From Firmicutes bacterium ADurb.Bin193 (GTDB lineage Bacteria; Bacillota; Clostridia; Monoglobales; Firm-18): 64,000 nt of DNA. Below are positions 15,184-23,499 of the stretch, piece after piece. Location: contig MWCQ01000008.1 in the NCBI GenBank assembly GCA_002070105.1, positions 47,158 through 111,157 of the forward strand. Reading direction: 5' to 3'. The notes under the pieces were generated by a model, which saw only the letters and a list, made by a program, of their open reading frames with translations, searched no databases and had not been told where the DNA came from. The first letter of the stretch is position 1. Each line of letters opens with the position of its first letter. Made by a program: the position numbers and the translations under genes.

Positions 15184-15922
15184 GTATTAAAGGGGATTCG
15201 AACCCTGAGAGGACCTTTTATGCAAGCATGAGGTATACGAACCCGCATAGGTTTTGAGCGGCGGATTTCCGCCCATACGGCGCAAAATCTCTTGTCAATA
15301 TATCAAGTATTACCCGCAAGCAGACAAAGGGGATGATTCTGTTGTTTTCACTAATTCTTTCAACAATCCCCTTGCTAATTCTACATAGCACAAAGTGATG
15401 GTTATTTTGTGTTTTTTAATTCTCCTTACCATTCTAAAACTTAGCCTTGTAAGCCGACTGATTTGCCTTATTATAATAAAGAATTATACCACTTATTATT
15501 TTGTGTCAATTATTGCCGAACGGAATAAAACAGAAGGGCGGTTTATTTGTTTAATCAATAAAGAGAGAAAACTGTTCCTCTTGCTTTTTTTGCTAATTTG
15601 CAAAAACATAGAAACCATCCCCCCTTCCTCTCCCCTTGTTGTGCTGAAAGCCTGTTCGCCTTGTAGTCGTACTTGATTCGGTTGCCGTTGCGGTGCTTGT
15701 TATATTCGGCATACCGTAAAAATGTTACAAAAAAGATACTTATATAGAATCGTTCCCTGCCACATTTTTACCCATAAATTTTGTGAATTTAATTTTTTTC
15801 AATATGCCATACTTTTGCCATATTTAAGTGTTAGACTATATCCATAGCACAGGTTATTATCCTAATGTTTAATAATTTATTGATTAAGAAATTAAGCATA
15901 TTACCTAAAGGAGATGCTTTAA
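15184..15922. other. Intergenic region with tRNA remnant, hairpins and a GC-rich insert; no confident gene
   Basis: 15191-15208 (AGGGGATTCGAACCCTGA) is an inverted, one-base-shorter copy of the tRNA-Ala T-arm. A hairpin at 15327-15373 has arms AAGGGGAT/ATCCCCTT. At 15593-15712 (minus) a 39-aa ORF beginning MPNITSTATATESST occupies a GC-rich patch within AT-rich sequence; coding status is doubtful and it has no good ribosome binding site. A candidate promoter for the copper operon (TTGCCA, 16 nt, TATATC) lies at 15815-15842, next to a TGCCATA direct repeat. The 93-aa plus-strand ORF here looks spurious. Confidence 0.6.
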
Positions 15923-16039
15923 ATGAAATGGTTTAAGAAATTTATTAATTGGCTTATAAAAGCAAACCAGAATAGTTTTAACGGGCAGAGGCTTGATTGT
16001 TGTCAATTAAATAAAAACAATCAACATAACGGCAGATAA
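15923..16039 (+). CDS. LDCC-motif small putative metal-binding protein
   Basis: A 38-aa protein beginning MKWFKKFINWLIKANQNSF, then GQRLDCCQLN, with the vicinal cysteine pair at residues 26-27. AAAGGAGATG lies 7 nt before the ATG. The layout (basic amphipathic N-terminal helix, then a conserved LDCC near the C-terminus) matches the short proteins annotated in public databases as LDCC-motif putative metal-binding protein; I am recalling that family, not searching for it. Here it is the first gene of a copper cassette, 36 nt before the HMA-SafE-cupredoxin gene. A role as a Cu(I) carrier or membrane adaptor is inference. Confidence 0.75.
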   Translation: MKWFKKFINWLIKANQNSFNGQRLDCCQLNKNNQHNGR

Positions 16040-16075
16040 AAAGTAAAAGGCGAATTTAAAGGGAGAAGTGATTGT

Positions 16076-17920
16076 ATGGCCGAAAAAAAAGTTTCTTTTA
16101 AAATAGGAAATATGACTTGCGTTTCTTGCGAAATGAGAATAGAAAACACAGTCTGCGCATTAAACGGAGTTCGCTCGGTAAAAGCGAGCTATAATACCGG
16201 TATCGTAAAAGTTAAATATGACAGCGACATCATAAAAACAAAATCCATCAGAGAAGTTATTGAAAAACTGCACTATAAGATTATAGATAATGCAATCGGC
16301 ACCCCAAAAAGCCTAAATGCAAATCCGCCCAAGAAAAAGGTTGACAGCCCGATCGGAATGGTACTGATAATTGTTGCCTTATACTTAATTTTAAACAGGT
16401 TCGGGTTTCTTAACATTATACCGGAAGTTGATGCCTCAATGGGCTACTTTGCCTTGTTTGTTGTAGGTCTTATAACATCTCTTCACTGCACCGCAATGTG
16501 CGGCGGTATAAACATATCGCAGTGTATGACATATAAGCAAAAAAACGGCAAGGAAAACGCCCTCTTACCGAGTTTTCTGTATAATGCGGGTAGGGTAACA
16601 TCCTATACCGTGGTTGGCGGTATAGTGGGGGCGGTGGGCTCCGTTATAAGTTTTTCGGGTTATGCCAAGGGGTTAATCGCACTGATTGCCGGCATTTTTA
16701 TGGTTATAATGGGTCTTAATATGCTGAATATATTCCCGTGGCTTAAAAAGCTGACACCACGAATGCCTAAAATATTCGGTAATAAAATTCACAGTAAAAA
16801 CAGCTATGGCCCTTATGTCGTCGGTCTTTTAAACGGTCTTATGCCATGCGGTCCTCTTCAGGCGATGCAGATATATGCATTGGGAACGGGAAGTGCCATA
16901 GCCGGCGCCGTGTCTATGTTTATGTTTAGCTTGGGAACTGTTCCGTTAATGTTTGGGCTTGGTGCTGTCAGTTCTTTTCTAAAGGGTAGATTTACGGAAA
17001 AAATGCTTAAAGTCGGCGCTGTTTTGGTAGTTGTTCTGGGCGTCGGAATGTTTAACAACGGCATGGCGCTGTCGGGAATAGCATTGCCTTTAAATTTAAG
17101 CAGCGCTTCCGAAAATATTGGTTCGGGGCAACAGACAAAGGCATCAGGCACTAAAAAATATGTTAATCCGGCAACGGTAAAAGGAAATGTGCAGGAAATC
17201 ACCACACAGCTTGGGCGAAACTATACTCCGATTACGGTGCAAAAGGGAATACCGGTAAAATGGACCATACAAGCACAAAAGCCGTATTTAAACGGGTGCA
17301 GCAATGAAATGCAGATACCGAAATTCAATAAAAACTATAAACTAAAGCCGGGGGATAATTTAATCGAATTTACTCCGACCGAGACGGGCACGATTCCATA
17401 CAGCTGTTGGATGGGTATGCTGAGGAGTACCATAACGGTAGTTGATGATTTGGGCAATATCACCATTGATGATTCAGCCGTCGACAATAACACCAATGCC
17501 GTTACCGCTACACCCTCCGTACCGACGGACGAAATCGCAGTATCGGAGATTGAAGACGGAACACAATATGTTAAAATAAATATGGATAACGAAAGATTCT
17601 CACCCGCTGTTGTTGTTATGCAAAAAGGGGTACCGACAAAGTGGGTTATAGACGGGAAAATAATAAACAGCGGTAACAGCGTCCTTCTATTCCCTGCCTA
17701 TTATGCGCAGATACCGATGAAAAAGGGTGAAAATCCGATAGATTTTATACCCGAGATTGATTTTGATTTTTCCGCCTCCGACAATAGTTTTTATGGCTAT
17801 GTAAAGGTTGTTGATGATATTAAGAAAATAGATATCGCCGCAATAAAAGAAGAGGTGAAAAATTATATTCCGTCCGGTGAGGCTTTTGGCGGCGGATATG
17901 GCGGAGCAAGTTGTCATTAG
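16076..17920 (+). CDS. HMA - SafE/DsbD-like - double cupredoxin membrane protein
   Basis: A 614-aa composite copper-handling protein. Residues 1-70 are an HMA domain with MTCVSC (C15, C18). Residues about 98-335 are a six-to-seven-helix SafE/DsbD-like transport domain with the motif LHCTAMCGG near residue 140 and a second half motif LMPCGPLQ near residue 260. Residues about 380-465 are a cupredoxin-like domain with NGCSNEM and PYSCWMGM, likely Cu ligands. Residues about 495-585 repeat the fold but lack those Cys and Met residues. It ends GGASCH. Proteins of this layout are often called sulfite-exporter or UreH-domain proteins, but the context points to copper export or copper delivery to extracytoplasmic sites. 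copZ follows after 22 nt. It ends with TAG, showing amber is used as a stop here. Confidence 0.85.
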   Translation: MAEKKVSFKIGNMTCVSCEMRIENTVCALNGVRSVKASYNTGIVKVKYDSDIIKTKSIREVIEKLHYKIIDNAIGTPKSLNANPPKKKVDSPIGMVLIIVALYLILNRFGFLNIIPEVDASMGYFALFVVGLITSLHCTAMCGGINISQCMTYKQKNGKENALLPSFLYNAGRVTSYTVVGGIVGAVGSVISFSGYAKGLIALIAGIFMVIMGLNMLNIFPWLKKLTPRMPKIFGNKIHSKNSYGPYVVGLLNGLMPCGPLQAMQIYALGTGSAIAGAVSMFMFSLGTVPLMFGLGAVSSFLKGRFTEKMLKVGAVLVVVLGVGMFNNGMALSGIALPLNLSSASENIGSGQQTKASGTKKYVNPATVKGNVQEITTQLGRNYTPITVQKGIPVKWTIQAQKPYLNGCSNEMQIPKFNKNYKLKPGDNLIEFTPTETGTIPYSCWMGMLRSTITVVDDLGNITIDDSAVDNNTNAVTATPSVPTDEIAVSEIEDGTQYVKINMDNERFSPAVVVMQKGVPTKWVIDGKIINSGNSVLLFPAYYAQIPMKKGENPIDFIPEIDFDFSASDNSFYGYVKVVDDIKKIDIAAIKEEVKNYIPSGEAFGGGYGGASCH

Positions 17921-17942
17921 CGTTTATTTGAGGAGAATTATT

Positions 17943-18152
17943 ATGAAAAAGGAAATATTAAATGTTAACGGAATGTCATGCAGTCATTGCGAAAGGGCAA
18001 TAAGTAAGGCTGTCGGTGAACTTAGCGGCGTTAAAGAGGTTAGCGCGAATGCCGAAGCAAAAACGGTAACGGTGATTTTTGATGACGGTATGGTCACTTT
18101 GCAGAAAATTATAGAAATTATTGAAGAAGAAGGTTATAATATAGTTAAGTAA
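17943..18152 (+). CDS. copZ: Copper chaperone, HMA domain
   Basis: A 69-aa single HMA domain with the Cu(I)-binding motif GMSCSHC (C13, C16). The fold length and the C-terminal EEEGYNIVK match CopZ-like chaperones, which pass Cu(I) to CopA. GAGGAG precedes the ATG at 17943; an upstream in-frame start would overlap the previous gene and has no ribosome binding site. It lies between the SafE-cupredoxin gene and copA, 20 nt before copA, so it is part of one operon. Confidence 0.92.
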   Translation: MKKEILNVNGMSCSHCERAISKAVGELSGVKEVSANAEAKTVTVIFDDGMVTLQKIIEIIEEEGYNIVK

Positions 18153-18172
18153 TATGAACGGAGTTGACAAAT

Positions 18173-20413
18173 ATGGAAACAGGCATTTTTAAAATAAGCG
18201 GTATGACATGCGCCGCATGTTCTGCAAGAATCGAAAAAAAACTAAGCAAGTTAAACGGTGTGGCAAGCGCAGGCGTAAATCTTGCCGTTGAAAAAGCTAC
18301 CGTCAAATATGATAACAACATTATTAAAGAGGAAGATATCATAAAGGCTGTGGAGTCAATAGGTTACAGAGCAAAACCTATTGCCGAGGTTAACAGTGAA
18401 GAAGAGAAGATAAAAAAGCAAAATGAAATAAAGGTGCTTAAACGGAAATTTATTGTTTCTGCGATATTCTCGGTTCCTCTTTTATATATTGCTATGGCTC
18501 CGATGATAAGTAAAAGCCTTCCCTTCCCGTCATTCATTAACATGATGCACTATCCCTTGCGGTATGCGCTTTCGGAGCTGTTGCTATGCACGCCGGTGGT
18601 AATAGCCGGATATAGGTTTTATACTATCGGTTTTAAAAATTTATTCGAAAGAAACCCTAATATGGATTCGCTTATTGCATTGGGAACATCCGCCGCATAT
18701 TTATACAGTATTTACTCAACAGTTAAAATCTCAATGGGCGATTTTATGCAGGTTGAATATTTGTATTTTGAATCAACCGCGATAATTGTAGCGCTTGTTT
18801 TGCTCGGCAAGTTGCTTGAGGCAAACTCCAAGGGCAAAACAGGCGAGGCAATTAAGAAGTTAATGGGGCTGGCGCCCAAAACCGCTATCGTTATCCGTGA
18901 CGGAAAGGAAACCGAAATATTAATTGATGATGTGGTTGTGGGAGATATCCTTGTTGTAAAACCCGGCTCGAAAATTCCCGTTGACGGAGAAATAATCGAG
19001 GGTTATACATCCGTTGACGAATCAATGCTAACGGGAGAGAGTATCCCTGTCGAGAAAAAAGCAGGCGATAAGGTCACGGGCGCAAGCATAAATAAAAACG
19101 GTATGATTAAATTCAAAGCCACGAAGGTCGGTAAAGATACCGCCCTTGCACAAATCATCAAGCTTGTGGAAGAAGCGCAGGGCAGTAAGGCGCCCATTGC
19201 AAAAATGGCGGACATTGTTTCGGGTAAGTTTGTGCCGATTGTCTTGGTTATTGCGGTTGTGTCCGGTATAGCATGGCTTATCGCAGGAGAAGATTCGGTA
19301 TTTGCACTTACAATATTTATAGCGGTTTTGGTTATTGCCTGTCCGTGTGCTTTAGGCCTTGCAACTCCGACCGCAATCATGGTCGGAACAGGAAAGGGTG
19401 CCGAAAGCGGTGTGCTGTTCAAAAACGGCGAGGCATTGGAAATAACACACAAGGTGCAGGTCGCGGTATTTGATAAAACGGGCACAATAACAGAGGGTAA
19501 GCCACAGGTGACAGACATAGTGACTACCGATAATGCAGACAGCGATACGCTTCTTAAAATAGCGGCGTCGGCGGAAAAAGGATCAGAGCATCCGCTTGGC
19601 GAGGCCATTGTAAAGTGTGCGGAAGAAGTCGGGTTGCAGTTAGCGGAACCCAAGGAGTTTCAGGCACTGCCCGGTCTCGGTATTCAGGTTGTTATTGATG
19701 ATAAAACAATATTGCTCGGAAACAAAAAGTTAATGGATGAGAAAAATATAGATTTGTCGGACTTTCAAGCGAAAAGCGACAGCCTTGCTGACGAAGGAAA
19801 AACCCCGATGTATATTTCAATAGACGGCAAACTCGGCGGAATTATCGCAGTAGCAGATATTGTTAAACCGAGCAGTCGGGCGTCGATTAAAAAACTTCAT
19901 GATATGGGTATCAAAACCGCAATGATTACGGGCGACAACACAAAAACCGCCGTTGCAATCGCAAAACAGGTCGGTATTGATATCGTTTTGGCAGAGGTAT
20001 TGCCTCAGGATAAGGCAAACGAGGTTAAAAAACTTCAATCTCAGGGTAAAACGGTTGCAATGGTCGGTGACGGAATTAATGACGCCCCCGCACTTGCCCA
20101 GGCCGATGTCGGCATTGCAATCGGTTCGGGTACTGATGTTGCCATGGAATCCGCCGATGTGGTTTTGATGAAAAGCGACCTTAATGATGTTTCGTTTGCG
20201 GTAGCATTGAGCCGTGCGACAATCACCAACATTAAGCAAAATCTGTTTTGGGCATTGGGATACAATGTTTTGGGTATCCCGATTGCAGCAGGGCTATTGT
20301 ATGTATTCGGCGGACCGCTTTTAAATCCTGTTTTTGCGGCGGCGGCAATGTCACTAAGCTCGGTATCCGTAATCACCAATGCATTAAGATTAAACAGATT
20401 TAAGATAAAATAA
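18173..20413 (+). CDS. copA: Cu(+)-exporting P1B-type ATPase
   Basis: A 746-aa heavy-metal ATPase. One N-terminal HMA domain has GMTCAAC (C13, C16). The transmembrane CPC motif ([12 protein letters not shown]) defines the Cu/Ag P1B-1 group. Also present are the TGES actuator loop, DKTGTITEG with the phosphorylated Asp, SEHPLGEA, and [12 protein letters not shown]; the C-terminal helices contain the [10 protein letters not shown] motif and the MSLSSVSV methionine motif. The ATG at 18173 is preferred over the TTG at 18164 because GGAG lies 9 nt before it. It exports cytosolic Cu(I) and ends the copper cassette, followed by a terminator. No CsoR or CopY gene is adjacent, so local regulation is unknown. 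Confidence 0.96.
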   Translation: METGIFKISGMTCAACSARIEKKLSKLNGVASAGVNLAVEKATVKYDNNIIKEEDIIKAVESIGYRAKPIAEVNSEEEKIKKQNEIKVLKRKFIVSAIFSVPLLYIAMAPMISKSLPFPSFINMMHYPLRYALSELLLCTPVVIAGYRFYTIGFKNLFERNPNMDSLIALGTSAAYLYSIYSTVKISMGDFMQVEYLYFESTAIIVALVLLGKLLEANSKGKTGEAIKKLMGLAPKTAIVIRDGKETEILIDDVVVGDILVVKPGSKIPVDGEIIEGYTSVDESMLTGESIPVEKKAGDKVTGASINKNGMIKFKATKVGKDTALAQIIKLVEEAQGSKAPIAKMADIVSGKFVPIVLVIAVVSGIAWLIAGEDSVFALTIFIAVLVIACPCALGLATPTAIMVGTGKGAESGVLFKNGEALEITHKVQVAVFDKTGTITEGKPQVTDIVTTDNADSDTLLKIAASAEKGSEHPLGEAIVKCAEEVGLQLAEPKEFQALPGLGIQVVIDDKTILLGNKKLMDEKNIDLSDFQAKSDSLADEGKTPMYISIDGKLGGIIAVADIVKPSSRASIKKLHDMGIKTAMITGDNTKTAVAIAKQVGIDIVLAEVLPQDKANEVKKLQSQGKTVAMVGDGINDAPALAQADVGIAIGSGTDVAMESADVVLMKSDLNDVSFAVALSRATITNIKQNLFWALGYNVLGIPIAAGLLYVFGGPLLNPVFAAAAMSLSSVSVITNALRLNRFKIK

Positions 20414-20437
20414 ATCATATATATTATTCGAAAAAAG

Positions 20438-20470
20438 AAATCCTCTCATGCCAAGTATGGGAGGATTTTT
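20438..20470 (+). terminator. Terminator of the copper operon
   Basis: AAATCCTCTCAT and ATGGGAGGATTT form a 12-bp stem with one G-U and a 7-nt loop, followed by TTTTTG, 25 nt after the copA stop. Confidence 0.85.
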
Positions 20471-20526
20471 GTTTGCGTTATAATAATGGGTTTTGAACAA
20501 CGATAGTGCTTTTTTACTTATATGTA

Positions 20527-20547
20527 CCTCCTCCCATGCGGAGGAGG
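20527..20547 (-). terminator. Hairpin between copA and the 46-aa ORF
   Basis: CCTCCTCC and GGAGGAGG form a perfect 8-bp stem around CATGC, 5 nt after the stop of the minus-strand 46-aa ORF. The tail lacks a clean T-run on the minus strand, so termination is uncertain. Confidence 0.4.
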
Positions 20548-20552
20548 AATAT

Positions 20553-20693
20553 TTATTTTTTTATTATCTGTTCAATAAAGTCATTGATTAACTTTTTCTT
20601 TCTAAAACTGTTGTTTGATTGTTGAGCGGCGAGCTGGTTTTGAACATCGCGATAACTCAGGTCAGCCCAGGTGGTTTTTAAAGTTTTTCGCAT
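20553..20693 (-). CDS. Small hypothetical protein (46 aa)
   Basis: Begins MRKTLKTTWADLSYRDVQNQ, is rich in Gln, Asn and Lys, and ends FIEQIIKK. No membrane segment or metal motif is visible. AAGGAGG lies 10 nt before the ATG, a good site. I do not recognise the family. The helical, polar composition could suit a small DNA- or protein-binding adaptor; that is a guess. It faces the copper operon terminator and is followed upstream by a hairpin-rich spacer. Confidence 0.5.
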   Translation of the reverse strand: MRKTLKTTWADLSYRDVQNQLAAQQSNNSFRKKKLINDFIEQIIKK

Positions 20694-20883
20694 GAATACA
20701 AGCCTCCTTTGGTTGTATATAAAAATTTGCCCTTAATATTTTATGAGAATTTGTCGAATAAGGTGAAATCAGCGACAGTGGGGTTATAAAGTTAAGTAAG
20801 GTTTAGTTATATGTATTTAGGGCTTGCTGAAAAGGGTCGATGTCAATCTATTGCAAAGTCTTATGACGGTTCTTTATGCGTCC

Positions 20884-20927
20884 ATCCGTATGCTTTTTGA
20901 CCAAAAACCGTCAAAAAGCATACGGAT
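20884..20927. repeat. 18-bp perfect inverted repeat
   Basis: ATCCGTATGCTTTTTGAC and its exact complement are separated by CAAAAACC. The stem has a T5 run in one arm. Confidence 0.85.
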
Positions 20928-20967
20928 TACATAACTATATTTAACCCACAGCCCTATGAAAATGCGC

Positions 20968-21016
20968 GCAAACCCCTGCAAATCTGCCGGAAACATGCAA
21001 TTTTACAGGGGTTTGC
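20968..21016. repeat. 11-bp perfect inverted repeat with 27-nt loop
   Basis: GCAAACCCCTG (20968-20978) and CAGGGGTTTGC (21006-21016). Confidence 0.75.
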
Positions 21017-21046
21017 TTGCACTTTAAGGCATTCCACTGAAAAACG

Positions 21047-21067
21047 GAATTTTTCAGTTCAGCCTAT
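21047..21067. repeat. 8-bp inverted repeat
   Basis: CTGAAAAA-CGGAA-TTTTTCAG, terminator-like but without a tail that points to a particular gene. Confidence 0.5.
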
Positions 21068-21097
21068 TTATGCAGTAATACTGCCTAAACAAGTAAA

Positions 21098-21193
21098 TCA
21101 GCACCAAATGTCTCTGCATCTGCGACGGCAACATCTTCTGTTATGCCGCCGGCATCTGTTGTTACTTAAAAACAGCCACCATAACCACCACAT
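21098..21193 (-). CDS. Tiny Trp/Arg/Cys-rich peptide (31 aa)
   Basis: MWWLWWLFLS is followed by a basic tail with five cysteines (C14, C21, C22, C26, C31) and ten arginines. ACGGAG lies 7 nt before the ATG, and a TATAAT-like box occurs about 40 nt further upstream. A hydrophobic Trp-rich head with an Arg/Cys tail could be a membrane-inserting peptide or a leader peptide, but no family is recognised and an ORF of this length can arise by chance. It is divergent from the AraC-type regulator gene. Confidence 0.4.
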   Translation of the reverse strand: MWWLWWLFLSNNRCRRHNRRCCRRRCRDIWC

Positions 21194-21276
21194 AACTATC
21201 CTCCGTTCGTGAATAAAGTATGGGACATTATATTTTATGCGTACAAGGGTGGATTTGTGAATTAAGCGGATTGTGT

Positions 21277-21305
21277 TTGCGGTCGGCCTGTTTCTATGGT
21301 AAAAT
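21277..21305 (+). promoter_or_regulatory. Promoter for the AraC-type regulator gene
   Basis: TTGCGG and TAAAAT with a 17-nt spacer and TG one base before the -10, 88 nt before the start codon. Confidence 0.6.
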
Positions 21306-21392
21306 AAAGACAATAGTTTTATTGTAAACATAGCAATTTCGGTCAAGAATTTTCACCCGTTTTGATTTATGATAAATGCAGGAGGTGAAAAA

Positions 21393-22298
21393 ATGAATCA
21401 GGCTGAAACTGTAATGGCAGTTCAGAAAATGCAGGAGTACATCGACTCCCATATATGTGAAAGAATCACGCTTAAACAGCTTTCGCAAGCGGCAGGGTAT
21501 TCACCGTGGCACGCAGCAAGAATTTTTAAGGATATAACAAGCCGCACGCCCTTTGAATATATCCGTGCGTTAAGGCTTAGCAAGGCGGCACTTGCGCTTC
21601 GTGATGATAAGCACAGAATAATTGATGTTGCGCTGGATTTTGTATTCGACTCGCACGAAGGGTTTACCCGCGCTTTTTCAAAGGAGTTCGGGCTTTCGCC
21701 GAAAAAGTACAGCCGCAAAACCCCGCCCATTCAGCTTTTTATGCCTAAAAAAGTTTTCGATACCTACCGAGCATTTCAAAAAGGAGGAGAAAAAGTGAGT
21801 GACCGAAAAACCGCAAGAACAGTATTTGTACAGGTAATTGACCGTCCCGCAAGAAAGGTTCTTTTATATCGGGGGATTAAGGCAACGGATTATTTCGAGT
21901 ATTGCGCCGAGGTTGGCTGTGATGTGTGGGCGCTTCTCACCAGTGTTAAGGAGGCGCTTTACGAGCCTGTAGGAATGTGGCTTCCCAAGCATCTTATAAA
22001 GGACGGAACCTCACAGTATGTTCAAGGGGTTGAGCTTCCCACGGATTACGGCAGTGCCGTGCCCGACGGATATGAGCTTATTGAGCTTCCGCCCTGCAAA
22101 ATGATGGTTTTCCAGAGCGAGCCGTACAATGACGAGGATTTTATGGAGGCAATCGGAGAGGTTTGGGACGCAATCGAAAAATATAACCCCACGATATACG
22201 GCTTTGATTGGGCGCCGGAGGCGGCTCCGCGGTTTCAGCTTGCGCCCATGGGATACAGAGGCTATATTGAGGCAAGACCTGTTATAGAAATAAAATAA
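21393..22298 (+). CDS. AraC-family regulator with GyrI-like effector domain
   Basis: A 301-aa protein with two AraC helix-turn-helix motifs in residues 1-105 (LKQLSQAAGYSPWHAARIF and the second around GFTRAFSKEFGLSPKKYS), then a C-terminal GyrI-like/AraC effector-binding domain (about residues 140-300, ending GYIEARPVIEIK). This layout matches the Rob/SoxS-like regulators that sense hydrophobic ligands. GGAGGTGAAAAA precedes the ATG at 21393; the codon at 21369 lies upstream of that site. No transporter or enzyme target adjoins it, and a bidirectional terminator follows, so its regulon is elsewhere. Confidence 0.9.
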   Translation: MNQAETVMAVQKMQEYIDSHICERITLKQLSQAAGYSPWHAARIFKDITSRTPFEYIRALRLSKAALALRDDKHRIIDVALDFVFDSHEGFTRAFSKEFGLSPKKYSRKTPPIQLFMPKKVFDTYRAFQKGGEKVSDRKTARTVFVQVIDRPARKVLLYRGIKATDYFEYCAEVGCDVWALLTSVKEALYEPVGMWLPKHLIKDGTSQYVQGVELPTDYGSAVPDGYELIELPPCKMMVFQSEPYNDEDFMEAIGEVWDAIEKYNPTIYGFDWAPEAAPRFQLAPMGYRGYIEARPVIEIK

Positions 22299-22302
22299 TA
22301 TT

Positions 22303-22351
22303 AAAAAAGCTGATGTTTCGGGTTAACAAAATCCGAAACATCAGTCTTTTT
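22303..22351. terminator. Bidirectional terminator between the AraC-type gene and ferredoxin
   Basis: CTGATGTTTCGG and CCGAAACATCAG form a 12-bp perfect stem, with A6 before and TCTTTTT after, so both convergent genes gain a T-tail. Confidence 0.85.
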
Positions 22352-22362
22352 GGTATTCAGAA

Positions 22363-22551
<189 letters not shown>

Positions 22552-22629
22552 TTAAGCTTTTGTAATTATCATTCTATATTCTATCACTAATATAGCCGAA
22601 ATGGAATAGCTTTCAAAAAATTTATTCGC

Positions 22630-23499
22630 CTAATTTTCATCCTCAAGCTCTTTAAGCTCTTCCTCTTCCTTTGTTTGCTTGGGAATCGGATCGCGAATTT
22701 TTATTACATCCTTTGCATCGTAGATATGAACAAGCGTTCCTTCCTCGTCCGAAAGCTTAACCTTAAGCTTGCCGGTCAATAAATTATTCTCTACAACAAC
22801 ACCGTTGCCGTCGGGCGTTTTAACAAGCGAGTCAACCCTTGGGGTGTATTTGAGAAGCCTTTCATAAGTTTCCTGCTCATATTTCAGACAGCACATAAGC
22901 CTGCCGCAGGTTCCCGATATTTTTGTGGGGTTTAATGAAAGCCCCTGCTCCTTAGCCATTTTTATCGACACAGGTTCAAAATCGCCCAAAAAGCTCCGAC
23001 AGCAAAGCTCCCTCCCGCAGACGCCGAAGCCGCCGAGCATTTTTGCCTCGTCCCTTACGCCTATTTGTTTAAGCTCAATCCTTGTTCTGAAAATCGCTGC
23101 GAGCGATTTTACAAGCTCACGAAAATCTATCCTTCCGTCAGCGGTAAAATAAAAAATAATTTTACTTTCGTCGAAGGTGTATTCAACCTCAATAAGCTTC
23201 ATTTCAAGCCCGTGTTCTTTTATTTTTTTAAGACATATATCAAAGGCTTCCTTTTCTTTGCGGTTGTTTTCTTCAAGCTTTTTCAGGTCCTCCTCCGTTG
23301 CCCTACGGACAACGGGCTTTAGGGGCGTAACAATATCATCCTCATTAACGGCACGGTTTTCGAGCATTACCTGACCCATCTCGATTCCCCTCACCGTTTC
23401 GACAATTACATTGTCGCCCTTTGAATATACCTCGCCGACGGGATCAAAATAATAAATCTTGCCGACGCTTTTAAACCTTACTCCTATAATTTCAACCAT
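22630..23499 (-). CDS. ricT: RicT (YaaT), PSP1-domain regulatory protein
   Basis: A 289-aa PSP1-family protein. In Bacillus subtilis RicT joins RicA and RicF in an Fe-S complex that directs RNase Y cleavage and influences sporulation and competence. The PSP1 region carries paired cysteine motifs CGRELCCRSFL and CGRLMCCLKYE (about residues 155-200). The start is the ATG at 23499, after TGGAGGACA; the longer in-frame start lies inside holB without a ribosome binding site. It overlaps the holB stop by 8 nt, and the tail is acidic (ELKELEDEN). The darA-holB-ricT order is common in Bacillota. Confidence 0.93.
   Translation of the reverse strand: MVEIIGVRFKSVGKIYYFDPVGEVYSKGDNVIVETVRGIEMGQVMLENRAVNEDDIVTPLKPVVRRATEEDLKKLEENNRKEKEAFDICLKKIKEHGLEMKLIEVEYTFDESKIIFYFTADGRIDFRELVKSLAAIFRTRIELKQIGVRDEAKMLGGFGVCGRELCCRSFLGDFEPVSIKMAKEQGLSLNPTKISGTCGRLMCCLKYEQETYERLLKYTPRVDSLVKTPDGNGVVVENNLLTGKLKVKLSDEEGTLVHIYDAKDVIKIRDPIPKQTKEEEELKELEDEN

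Larger units (their letters stand above)
20694..21097. other. Hairpin-rich spacer without a gene
   Basis: Holds the ribosome binding site and leader of the 46-aa ORF and then three strong inverted repeats (20884-20927, 20968-21016, 21047-21067). TTAGGGCT near 20818 and AGCCCTA near 20950 may close an outer stem around the first. I see no coding sequence or transposase remnant. Confidence 0.6.

Noticed and set aside
15051..15257. 68-aa ORF on the plus strand across tRNA-Ala
   Set aside because: It reads through the tRNA gene and its terminator and has no independent ribosome binding site.
15395..15676. 93-aa hydrophobic ORF in the spacer
   Set aside because: Composition reflects AT-rich DNA, no ribosome binding site, and its end overlaps the GC-rich patch; no domain recognised.
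16076..17920. Sulfite exporter or urease accessory function for the SafE-domain protein
   Set aside because: The HMA and cupredoxin domains and the CopZ-CopA neighbours point to copper; there are no sulfur or urease genes nearby.
20884..21070. Insertion sequence ends
   Set aside because: Inverted repeats are present, but there is no transposase frame between or beside them and no target-site duplication that I can see.
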